From DATKWD01 sp963704815 (GTDB taxonomy: Bacteria > Actinomycetota > Acidimicrobiia > Acidimicrobiales > Salinilacustritrichaceae): a stretch of 64,000 nt of DNA. This document shows, one piece after another, positions 17,934-26,600 of the stretch. Made by a program: the position numbers and the translations under genes. The notes below the pieces were generated by a model. It did no database searches, had not been told where the DNA came from, and worked only from the letters and a program-made list of their open reading frames with translations. Within the stretch, counting starts at the first letter, position 1. Each line of letters begins with the position of its first letter. The DNA lies in assembly GCA_963704815.1 (NCBI GenBank), contig CAVPHU010000005.1:124001-188000 (forward strand). The letters are read 5' to 3'.

Positions 17934-18610
17934 GCGATGAGCGGAAGGTCGGCGAGAGGCGCGAACTCCTCGTCGGCCTCGACCAGGACCCGCAGCTTCC
18001 GCTTGAGCCTCGACACGGCCTGGCGGACCGAGTCGCACGACATGCCATAGGCGGGCGCGAGCGTGGTGGCGGGCGATCGATCGCCCTCTGCCTCCTGCCA
18101 TGCGTGGTCGAACAGGAGGACTCGATCGCGCTCGCTGGCGTTGACGACTCGCAGGGCGTGGTCGAGCAGTGCTGCGGGCTCACACGACATGACCAGACCT
18201 GCCATCACGACGTCGACCGGAGGCTCGGTACCGGCCCTTGGTTCGGGCCGGCCGAGCACGATCCGCGCGTCGTGGATCGCCGCCTTGAGATCGTCGAGCA
18301 ACTCGGCGTGCTGGCCGATGTGCTCCTTCGCCAGGGTCCGCAACCGGCCCCGGGCGTAGTGCCACGGGCTGGCTCCGCCCTCGGGACTCCACGACCCTGC
18401 AACGTCGCGCACGATCGCGCAGGCGCCGGCGACCAGATCCTGCAGGTCGTCGTCGGCCACGACGTACATCCCCATCGACGCCAGGTGGCGACGCATCGTG
18501 GCGCCGATCACCCCGCCGAACTCGGCACAGAGCGTCCACGTGGCCGCATCGTCGCCGGCGGCCAGGCGCCGCATGATCTCGTTCAACTGCTCGCTTCGAT
18601 TCGCTTCCAT
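17930..18610 (-). CDS. Sigma-70-like RNA polymerase factor
   Basis: 226 residues from ATG 18608-18610. It has a region-2-like stretch (DDDLQDLVAGACAIVRDVAG, WHYARGRLRTLAKEHIG) and a C-terminal helix-turn-helix (YGMSCDSVRQAVSRLKRKLR) like region 4. It is longer and more divergent than a normal ECF factor, with about 40 extra residues between the regions. It is coupled to the small HTH gene downstream. An inverted repeat, ATGACA (18660-18665) facing TGTCAT (18677-18682), lies 50 bases upstream and could be autoregulatory. Confidence 0.72.
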   Translation of the reverse strand: MEANRSEQLNEIMRRLAAGDDAATWTLCAEFGGVIGATMRRHLASMGMYVVADDDLQDLVAGACAIVRDVAGSWSPEGGASPWHYARGRLRTLAKEHIGQHAELLDDLKAAIHDARIVLGRPEPRAGTEPPVDVVMAGLVMSCEPAALLDHALRVVNASERDRVLLFDHAWQEAEGDRSPATTLAPAYGMSCDSVRQAVSRLKRKLRVLVEADEEFAPLADLPLIA

Positions 18611-18742
18611 CCCCGGCTCCCTGCTGGTCGTTCGGCAAGGACCATGATGCAGAGGGGGTATGACAAGTTTCACCGGTGTCATTTGCCGGGGGTGGTCGCA
18701 CGGCCAGGGAGTACGGGCCGGGTGTGACCACGAGAAAAGTGC

Positions 18743-18772
18743 GGTGGCCCGCCCGTTTCCGAGCGGGCCACC
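18743..18772. terminator. GC-rich hairpin, terminator-like
   Basis: GGTGGCCCGC (18743-18752) pairs perfectly with GCGGGCCACC (18763-18772) around a 10-base loop. It lies in the 251-base gap between the phosphotransferase stop (18862) and the sigma-like start (18610). No U-run follows on either side, so it may instead be a leader structure of the sigma-like gene. Confidence 0.5.
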
Positions 18773-18861
18773 TGCTGAACACGCAGCTTCGGAGTGAAGG
18801 AAGCTACGCGCTCAGGTCTGTCGGCCGGTCTCCCGCGCGTCGCGCGTCACTCCACCCGCCG

Positions 18862-19605
18862 TCATGGCAACACCTTCGGCACGGTGGAGCGTGAAGTTGA
18901 GGGAATCAGGCCGAGACCTTGCGCGGCGAGCAGGCTGCCGATGGCATCGGCCTCGCCGGAACGGACGTTTCGGTCGCCCAGCCGGTGCTCGGCCGCCGAC
19001 GGAAGCAGTGCACGGGCGCGATCGCGGTCGACGCCGCGGAGAAACGATCTGAGGAAGATCGAACGACCGGCGGACTGCAGACGTCCGGCGACACCTCGCG
19101 CATCGATCTCGCTCGTCGCAACCAGGATCCACGTGTTGGCCACGTCGGATCCGCGGGAACCCAGGCCGGCATTGGGCCAATCGATCACGACCGGGCCGCG
19201 CTCGCTGAGCATCACGTTGTCGGGATGGAGATCGCCGTGCACCAGGACCTCGGGTTCACCGATGCGCCGGGGCAACTCGAAGTCGGGCACGGGCAGCGAA
19301 CCGAGCCGAGCGTGCAGGTCGGCGAGCGTGATGGCCCAACTCCGGAGCCGCCACGGTTGGCGCTCGAAGGCGCCGAGCATCGTGGGACCGTCGATCCGCT
19401 CCATGACCAGGTCGGGACCGTCGACGTCGTGGACCTCGGGCACCGGATAGCCGTGCGCGTGGACGTGCTGCATCACGGCCGCCTCGAGTTCGGTGGAGGC
19501 GCCATCGCGGTTGCGGCGAAGCACGCGGCCGTCACCGACGTCGAACACGTCGGCCGCCCGGCCCGTCCCGATCAGCTTCCCGGGAGGCCCGCCTGATGCA
19601 CTCAT
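18862..19605 (-). CDS. Phosphotransferase (APH/choline-kinase fold)
   Basis: 247 residues. The catalytic loop is VLVHGDLHPDNVML and the metal-binding motif VVIDWPNAG. The nucleotide-binding start is KLIGTGRAADVFDVGDGRVL. These are diagnostic of aminoglycoside-phosphotransferase-fold kinases; the substrate is unknown. The ATG at 19603-19605 is preceded by no close gene on the same strand. Confidence 0.88.
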   Translation of the reverse strand: MSASGGPPGKLIGTGRAADVFDVGDGRVLRRNRDGASTELEAAVMQHVHAHGYPVPEVHDVDGPDLVMERIDGPTMLGAFERQPWRLRSWAITLADLHARLGSLPVPDFELPRRIGEPEVLVHGDLHPDNVMLSERGPVVIDWPNAGLGSRGSDVANTWILVATSEIDARGVAGRLQSAGRSIFLRSFLRGVDRDRARALLPSAAEHRLGDRNVRSGEADAIGSLLAAQGLGLIPSTSRSTVPKVLP

Positions 19606-19668
19606 TCGAGCGGTTCCATCAACACCGACCGTACTGCCGGCCGGCTCGGTCAGCCGGCGGAGGTGAGC

Positions 19669-20493
19669 TCAGTCCTCGTCGTCATCTCGCCGGTCGCCGC
19701 GTTCGTGATCCGACCCATCGGACTCGTCTTCGTCGTGATCATCATCGGAGTCGTCCTCGTCATGATCGGAATCGTCGTCACCGTCGTCGTCCGACTCGTC
19801 TTCGTCATGATCGGAATCGTCGTCACCGTCGTCGTCCGACTCGTCTTCATGGTGATCGGCATCGTCGTCGGAGTCACCATCGTGATGCCCGGTGTCGACC
19901 TCGTTGACCTGGTCGACCTTCACCGGTTGCTCGGGCCTGACGTCGTCGTCGATGTCGTCGTCGATGTCGTCGACGTCGATCGCTTCGAGCTCGTCCTCGA
20001 GTTGGAGCTCGACTGCGTCGTCGACCTCGTCATCGGCGTCATCATCGATGACGTCGTCGGTCTCGCACGCCTCATCACGATCGACGGCGCCGGCTGCCTG
20101 GTCCGACGTCTGGTCGGCGTCGTCGCCGTCGTCATCGTGTTCGACGCAGTCGTCGCCGACCGTTTCGTCCGAATGTTCCACCGCCACCGGACTCGGACCG
20201 TCTCCCGACAAGCCCGGCACGTCGATGATGCCGGCGGCTTGCCCGGTCCCGACGCTCGCGACCGCGACGGTCGTGCCCAGGACCACCTTGCCGACCGTGG
20301 TTCCGATGAATGCGCCGATTGCCTTCATGAGTCTGCTCCTCCGAGTCTCGTTGGCGAGACCCACGGGAACGAACGCCGACAACGTCGACCCCACCGGAGG
20401 CGGGGTCACCGTCCCATACCGTTGCTGCAGTCCGGTGAACCTGGACCGCAGCTCGGCGGGGATGTCGAAGGTCTCGTCGCGCATCTCGGTCAT
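19669..20493 (-). CDS. Single-pass membrane protein with Asp-rich tail
   Basis: 274 residues. The N-terminal ~55 residues are cytoplasmic. A membrane segment covers about 58-90 (AIGAFIGTTVGKVVLGTTVA and on). After it the rest is exported and extremely acidic, with long runs of Asp, Glu, Ser and His ending in near-identical 15-residue repeats (DDSDHDEDESDDDG). Its start overlaps the sigma-factor stop (ATGA), the position normally held by an anti-sigma factor. The tail could bind calcium or other cations, so the pair may be an ion-sensing sigma switch (inference). Confidence 0.75.
   Translation of the reverse strand: MTEMRDETFDIPAELRSRFTGLQQRYGTVTPPPVGSTLSAFVPVGLANETRRSRLMKAIGAFIGTTVGKVVLGTTVAVASVGTGQAAGIIDVPGLSGDGPSPVAVEHSDETVGDDCVEHDDDGDDADQTSDQAAGAVDRDEACETDDVIDDDADDEVDDAVELQLEDELEAIDVDDIDDDIDDDVRPEQPVKVDQVNEVDTGHHDGDSDDDADHHEDESDDDGDDDSDHDEDESDDDGDDDSDHDEDDSDDDHDEDESDGSDHERGDRRDDDED
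19761..19850. repeat. Two 45-bp tandem repeats
   Basis: 19761-19805 and 19806-19850 differ at one base. They encode two copies of a 15-residue Asp/Ser/His unit in the acidic tail of the neighbouring membrane protein, and further degenerate copies surround them. Confidence 0.9.
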
Positions 20494-21116
20494 GACATCG
20501 TCGCTGCGAGGCTCGGAGGATACGGGTGTGCCGAGAATTTCCCGCGCAGCTGGTCGACGGCACGATGTTGGAGCGATTTCACGGCGCCGACCGGCTTGTC
20601 GAGCACGACGGCGGTCTGTTCGAGCGAAAGATCGGCGATGAAGCGGAGGACGATCACATCGCGTTGGTCCGGGGTGAGCGCGTCGAGCACGGCGCGGAGT
20701 TCAGCGTCCTCCAGGACGGCGATGGCCTCTGATTCGGCACTGCCGTCTTCCGAGGTGTCCCTGGCCTGCGCAGCGGCTGCGTCCTCGTCGGCCGAGAAGA
20801 CGACGGGGCGCCGGCCCGTGCGACGAATGGCATCGACCCGTTTGTTCCGGGCGATCCGATGGATCCAGGCTCGGAAGTCAGCCTCTCCACCCTCGAACCT
20901 CCCCAGCCCACCGAACGCAGCGAGGAAGACGTCGTTGACGACCTCGTCGTGGTCAGGTGTCCCCCGAGCGACGAGGAACCCGGTGATCTGGCCCGCGTAG
21001 CGATCCCACAGCCACCGACAGGCCGACGGATCTCCGGCTGCAGCAGCATCGAGTCGTCGTCTGAATCGTCGGTCGCGCACGTTCGGGTCCTGGTCGGGCC
21101 CGCGCATCATCGACAC
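20490..21116 (-). CDS. ECF-type RNA polymerase sigma factor
   Basis: 208 residues. Region 2 is seen in ACRWLWDRYAGQITGFLVAR to FRAWIHRIARNKRVDAIRR, and region 4 in LDALTPDQRDVIVLRFIADL plus SLEQTAVVLDKPVGAVKSLQ. The linker is Ala/Glu-rich. It is coupled by ATGA to the Asp-rich membrane protein gene, its likely regulator. Confidence 0.9.
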   Translation of the reverse strand: MSMMRGPDQDPNVRDRRFRRRLDAAAAGDPSACRWLWDRYAGQITGFLVARGTPDHDEVVNDVFLAAFGGLGRFEGGEADFRAWIHRIARNKRVDAIRRTGRRPVVFSADEDAAAAQARDTSEDGSAESEAIAVLEDAELRAVLDALTPDQRDVIVLRFIADLSLEQTAVVLDKPVGAVKSLQHRAVDQLRGKFSAHPYPPSLAATMS

Positions 21117-21152
21117 GATTCGCCTCGAAGTTGAGCCGGCGTGCGCTCGAAG

Positions 21153-22184
21153 TCAGCCGGTGAGCATGCGGGTCCAGGCGTCGGTGAGCGACTCGGGAAC
21201 CGGGTCCGGGAGGTGGATGTCGGTGATGGGGCAGCCGTGGTAATAGCCGAACGACTCGGGGTCGCCGGTGCAGTCCTGACCCGTCACGATCATGCGGTGC
21301 GAGTCGGTCGGCTCGGCATCGGCGCCGTCGATGTTCGTCGGTTCGCCCGGCAGATCGAGAAGCACCCACGAGCGGCTGATCCCTGCCACGATCGGCTCGT
21401 CGGCGTGGGCGATGCCCCACATCCGGTCGGGTGGCGTCGCGAAGTCCTGCTGGGTCCATGGTGCGGGCTCGGTGGCGTCGAAGAGCAGGACGCGGGCGAG
21501 TTCGTGGTCGAGGCCCAGATAGGCCGCGTGACCGCCGCCCTGGGAGTGCCCGGCGGTTGCGATCGACGCCCACTCGGGCTCGCCGGCGTCATCGAGGTAC
21601 GCGTCCCATCCCTGGTCGGGCGCTTGCGTCGCAGCGTGCTCGAGCGCTGCGATCAGCCGGGCGACGGCCGAGTCTCCGGGGGTGACGTCGAGCGGGGCGT
21701 CGAGGTCGCCGGCGTCGATGCCGTACATGATCTCGCGCCGCGCTCGCTCAGGACACGACCGGTCGTCGGTGTCGACACACAGGTCGAAGTTCACCGCCTC
21801 AGCGTTCGGATAGGCGAGGCCGAGCACGTGGTACCCGAGGCCGCGCGCGTGCTCGAGGAACGTCTCGTAGTAGGTCGGGTCGCCGCCGGTCCCTGGGAGG
21901 AACACCAGGAGCTCGCCCCGAGGGTCATCGTCAGGTGCACCCAGGACATGCGGCCCGAAGCCCTCGGTGAGATCGGCAGCAGTGTCCGCTGGTTCGATGG
22001 AGAACAGCCCGCCTGAACCCGTCGTGGCAGCCGGCGAGTCCGGCTCGTCGGCTCGTTCGGTCCCGGCAGCGGACGCCGTCGGAGCGTCGGTGGAGGACTC
22101 GGCAACCCCCGCCTCCTCACTCGAGCACGACGCGAGCACGACGAGGAGCGCAAGGGCAACGGCCGCGGTTCGGATCGGGGTCAT
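21153..22184 (-). CDS. Lipoprotein alpha/beta hydrolase
   Basis: 343 residues from ATG 22182-22184. Signal peptide with lipobox VVLASC, then an Ala/Glu/Ser linker of ~50 residues. The catalytic domain shows ELLVFLPGTGGDP (oxyanion region) and IATAGHSQGGGHAAYLGL (nucleophile elbow GHSQGG). It is anchored on the outer face of the membrane and probably acts on an ester or lipid. Four cysteines in the catalytic half could form disulfides. Confidence 0.85.
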   Translation of the reverse strand: MTPIRTAAVALALLVVLASCSSEEAGVAESSTDAPTASAAGTERADEPDSPAATTGSGGLFSIEPADTAADLTEGFGPHVLGAPDDDPRGELLVFLPGTGGDPTYYETFLEHARGLGYHVLGLAYPNAEAVNFDLCVDTDDRSCPERARREIMYGIDAGDLDAPLDVTPGDSAVARLIAALEHAATQAPDQGWDAYLDDAGEPEWASIATAGHSQGGGHAAYLGLDHELARVLLFDATEPAPWTQQDFATPPDRMWGIAHADEPIVAGISRSWVLLDLPGEPTNIDGADAEPTDSHRMIVTGQDCTGDPESFGYYHGCPITDIHLPDPVPESLTDAWTRMLTG

Positions 22185-22382
22185 GGCGCCGATGATGACG
22201 ACCGGATGTGAGCAGACGGTGAGGTCGCCATGAGCACCGAACGATGCGTTGTCAAGCCACCTTGACGAACCGGTCGGGTGGGTCGAACGACCCAGGTGGT
22301 TCAACTGGCGGCAGAACCGACCGATGGGCACACGTCAGGGCTCTACGCGCCCTGGGACATCGCCTCGAGGGAGACACAGAGA

Positions 22383-23028
22383 ATGCGTGCAACAGACCGG
22401 TCGCCGGAATCCAACGTCGCGGGCCGAGCCGCAGCGATCGACCGCCGAAGTCGAGCCACCGTGGTTCGGGGAGCGGTGATCTTCGCCGCCCTCGCCATCG
22501 TGAGCGTGGTGCTCGTGTCGCGCTCGTCGGCGGCCTTCACGGCGTCGACCGACACCAGCGGCAGCTCGTTCTCGTCGGGGAACGTCGACCTGGTCGACAA
22601 CGACCAGGGAGCGGCCCTGATCACCGTCGCCGACATGAAGCCGGGCCAGACGGTCACCGACTGCATCGTGGTCACCTACCAGGGATCGATCCCCGACCCG
22701 TTGGGCGTGAAGCTCTACTCGGGCGGCTACGCCGACACCGGTACCTTCGCCGACCACCTGCTCCTCACGGTCGACGAGGGCAACGGCGGCACGGTCGATG
22801 ACTGCACCGGGTTCGTCTCGGACGGCCCCATCGTCACCAACCAAGCGCTGTCGGCATTCGACGGAGCGGCCACCGACTACGCCTCGGGTGTCGGCGACGT
22901 GGGACCCCTCGGGCACGCCGCAGTCGAAGACCTACCAGATCAGCGTGCAGCTCGATCCGAACACGCCCACCGACCAGCAGGACGAGACGGTGGACAACGT
23001 CACGCTGGTCTGGGAAGTCCAGAGTTGA
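22383..23028 (+). CDS. Small secreted protein with SipW-type signal peptide, one frame break
   Basis: About 214 residues if the frame change near 22895 is bridged (an extra G in GTCGGCGACG). A basic head is followed by a membrane segment, IFAALAIVSVVLVSRSSA, and the cleavage-region motif AAFTASTDTSGSSFSSGNVD, characteristic of TasA/CalY-like proteins cut by SipW peptidases. The mature part is beta-rich with two cysteine positions. The stop overlaps a TTG that probably starts the peptidase gene, so substrate and peptidase are coupled. It likely forms or decorates a surface fibre. Confidence 0.78.
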
Positions 23029-23119
23029 GCACGCGGCGCGGCCCCGGACCCCCCACCGGGGTTCGGCCGCGCCTGCACGCAGCAACATCCGCTTCGTCGC
23101 CGGGGCCATCGGCCTCGCG

Positions 23120-23620
23120 ATGGTGGCTTCGCTGACCTGGCTGAGCCTGTGGGCGATGGCTGTGCCGCTGGCCACCGGGTGGTCGTCGGTCGCCATCACG
23201 TCCGGCTCGATGGAACCGCTGATCGCCACCGGCGACCTCGTCCTCGCAGTCCCGACCGATGGCGAGGACGTCGAGCCGGGGTCCGTCGTCGTGTTCGAGG
23301 ATCCCGGCTCCGACCGGCTGACGACCCACCGCATCGTCCGCCAGGACGACGACGGCAGCTATGTCACCCGCGGCGATGCCAACGTCCGCAACGACTCGAC
23401 GCCGGTGCCGGCCGACTCGGTGAACGGCGTGGGCCGCATCCTCGTGCCATCGATGGGGTTGCCGCTGGTCTGGGCCGACACCGGCCAGTGGGCGAAGCTG
23501 GCCACGGCCGGCGGGTTGGTGATCCTCGCCCTGTGGATGTCGCGCTGGGCGATGCTCCCGCGCTTCGACCCGTGGCTCCATCCACAGGAGACCGAGCGAC
23601 GACCCCAACGCACCTCCGCA
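23120..23620 (+). CDS. SipW-type signal peptidase I, in frame with the adhesin
   Basis: At least 167 residues. An N-terminal membrane helix (MVASLTWLSLWAMAVPLATG) is followed by the catalytic serine at residue 30 in TSGSMEP. His 70 in LTTHRIV replaces the usual lysine, as in the SipW/archaeal S26B group, and Asp 86 lies in RGDAN. A second membrane helix is around TAGGLVILALWMSRWAML. A likely true start is TTG 23025, overlapping the upstream stop, with an indel in the C6 run at 23046-23051 breaking the frame. There is no stop: the frame runs straight into the next protein's signal peptide at 23621. Confidence 0.8.
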
Positions 23621-26600
23621 ATGCGGCGGCTGTCGGTGGCGGCGATCGCTCTCGGGCTGCTCGCCGGCAACGTGGCCACCAGTTCGGCCGCCACCTACTC
23701 GGCCTCGACCGACACCGACGGCTCGGCGCTGGGAAGCGACCTGCTCGATCCGCCCGATCCGCTCAAGGCCGAGTCGAGCGGCACCAACGTCGGCATGAAG
23801 TGGGTCCCGACCCCCGACACCTGGGCCACCGGCCACCGCATCTACCGGTCGGCGACCTCGGGCGGTCCGTACACGCTCGTCGCAGAGATCACCCCCCGAG
23901 CCACGGCCTCGTACATCGACGCGCCGCCGAGTCCGGGCACCTGGTACTACGTCGCCCGGGCCTACGCCGCCAATTGGGAGAGCATCGACAGCAACGAGGT
24001 CTCGGCCACCACCACCAACGACGAGGACTACGACGCGGTGCCGAGTGGCAGCGACAACTGCCCGACCACCTTCAACGTCGACCAGTTCGACACCGACGGC
24101 GACGGCATCGGCGACGCCTGCGATGCCTCACCGACCGACCCGTCCGGCGCACGGTTCATCGACAGCGGCCAGCGGCTCGGGGCATCGGATTCGATCGGCG
24201 TCGCGTTCGGTGACGTCGACGGCGACGGCGACCTCGACCTCGTCTACGCCAACTCGGGCAACCAGTCCAACACCGTGTGGTTCAACGACGGATCCGGCGT
24301 CTACATCGACTCCGGCCAGCTGCTCGGCGCCTCACGAAGCCGCGACGTCGACCTGGCCGACGTCGACGGCGACGGCGACCTCGACGCCGCCTTCGCCAAC
24401 GAATCGGGCCAGGCCAACACGATCTTCTTCAATGACGGCAACGGGCTGTTCATCCCGTCGGTGCAGGCACTGGGCACCCAGAACACCCAGGGGCTGGCGT
24501 TCGGTGACGTCGACGGCGATGCGGATCTCGACCTCGTCTTCGCCAACGGCTCGGCCGAGGCCACCACCGTCTGGTTGAACGACGGGGCCGGCGTGTTCAG
24601 CGACTCGGGCCAGGCCCTCGGAGCGGGGAACTCCCGCGACGTGACCGTCGGCGACCTGGACGGCGACCGGGACCTCGACCTGATCGTCGCCAACTCGAGC
24701 TCGCAGGGCGACACCGTGTGGCTCAACGACGGCTTCGGCACGTTCACCGACTCGGGCCAGTCGCTCGGCAACCGCAACTCCCAGGCCGTCGCACTCGGCG
24801 ATCTCGACGCCGACGGCGACCTCGACGCAGTGTTCGCCGACACCGGCGCCCCTTCGGGCCACCAGACGGTGTGGATGAACGACGGAAGCGGCACCTTCAC
24901 CGACTCCGGGCAGGCCCTGGGGCAGAACTACGACGCCGACGTCGCCCTGGGCGACCTGGACGGCGACGGCGACCTCGACCTGGTGCTCGCCGACTACGGC
25001 CTCGCCAGCCGTGCCGCGCTCAACGACGGAAACGGGGTCTTCACCGACGCCGCGCCGCTGCTCGGCGTCACCGACGCCGCCGGTGTGGCCCTCGGCGACG
25101 TGGACGGTGACGGCGACCTCGACGTCTCGTTCGCCAACGGCGCCGGAGCCTCGAACACCATCTGGCTGAACGACGGGCCCGAGGACTACGACGGCGTCCT
25201 GCTGTTCGTCGACAACTGCCCGACGACCTACAACCCGTTGCAGTTCGACACCGACGGCGACGGCCTCGGCGACGAGTGTGACCCGTCCCCCACGTTGCCC
25301 ACACCGGGGACCTTCGTGCCGAGCGGTCAAGCGCTCGACAGCGCACCGAGCGAGAGCGTTGCGGTCGGCGACCTCGACGGCGACGGCGACCTCGACCTCA
25401 CCTACGCCAACAACGGCAGTCCGAACACCGTCTGGTTCAACGACGGAAGCGGCCTGTACGTCGACTCGGGCCAGGCCCTCGGGAGCTCCAACAGCGAAGC
25501 CACGACCGTCGGCGATCTCGACGGCGACGGCGACCTCGACATCGTGGCGGGCAACGCCGGTGCGGATCGGATCCACTTCAACGACGGCACCGGAACCTTC
25601 ACCGGCTCGGGGCAAGCCCTCGGAAGCACGCACACCGAGGGACTCGTCGTCGGCGATGTCGACGGCGATGGTGACCTCGACCTCGTGGCAGCCACGGGAC
25701 CCGGGGCGAACAAGGTCTGGCTGAACAACGGTTCGGGCGTCTTCACCGACTCGGGCCAGGCCCTCGGGAGCGCCGACAGCGAAGGACTGGCGATCGGTGA
25801 CCTCGACGGCGACGGCGACCTCGACCTGGTGTTCTCGAACGACAGCACCGCCAACACGGTCTGGCTGAACAGCGGCACCGGCACCTACGTCGACTCGGGA
25901 CAGAACCTCGGAACGATGGACAGCGAGGGTGTCGCGCTCGGCGACCTCGACGGCGACGGCGACCTCGACATCACGTTCGCGAACCGAGGGACCGGGAGCA
26001 CGGTGTGGATCAACGACGGAGCCGGGGTGTTCAGCGACACCGGCCAGTCGCTCGGCAGCGGCATCAGCGAGAGCGCTGCGGTGGGCGACGTCGACGGCGA
26101 CGGCGACCTCGACATCGTGTACGCCAACACCACCGGCCCGAACAGCGTGTGGCTCAACGACGGGACCGGCACCTTCGCAGCCTCGGGCCAGGCACTGGGG
26201 TCGGCGGCAAGCGAGCACTTGGCGCTGGGCGACCTCGACGGCGACGGCGACCTCGACCTCGCCTTCGCCAACCTCGACGGACCGAACCGGGTGTGGCTGA
26301 ACGACATCGTCCCCGTCGAGGACTTCGACGCCGTGCCCGCCGTCTCGGACAACTGCCCGACCACGTTCAACATCGACCAGTTCGACACCGACGGCGACGG
26401 CGACGGTGATGCCTGTGATCCGTCACCGACGTTCTCGACCGACGGGCACTTGGTCGACTCGGGCCAAGCGCTGGGCGTGGCGGCGAGCTTCGATGCCATG
26501 TTCGGCGACGTCGACGGCGACGGCGACCTCGACCTCGTCTACGGCAACAACAACGAGCCCAACACCGTCTGGCTCAACGACGGCACCGGCACCTACACCG

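Noticed and set aside
22244..22382. Possible riboswitch upstream of the SipW-type secreted protein gene
   Set aside because: Only short stems (TCAAG/CTTGA, GGGTCG/CGACCC) are seen and no known aptamer core is recognised.
24045..26409. Long open frames on both strands across the FG-GAP array
   Set aside because: They are shadows produced by the regular codon pattern of the Asp/Gly repeats; only one frame gives the conserved blades.
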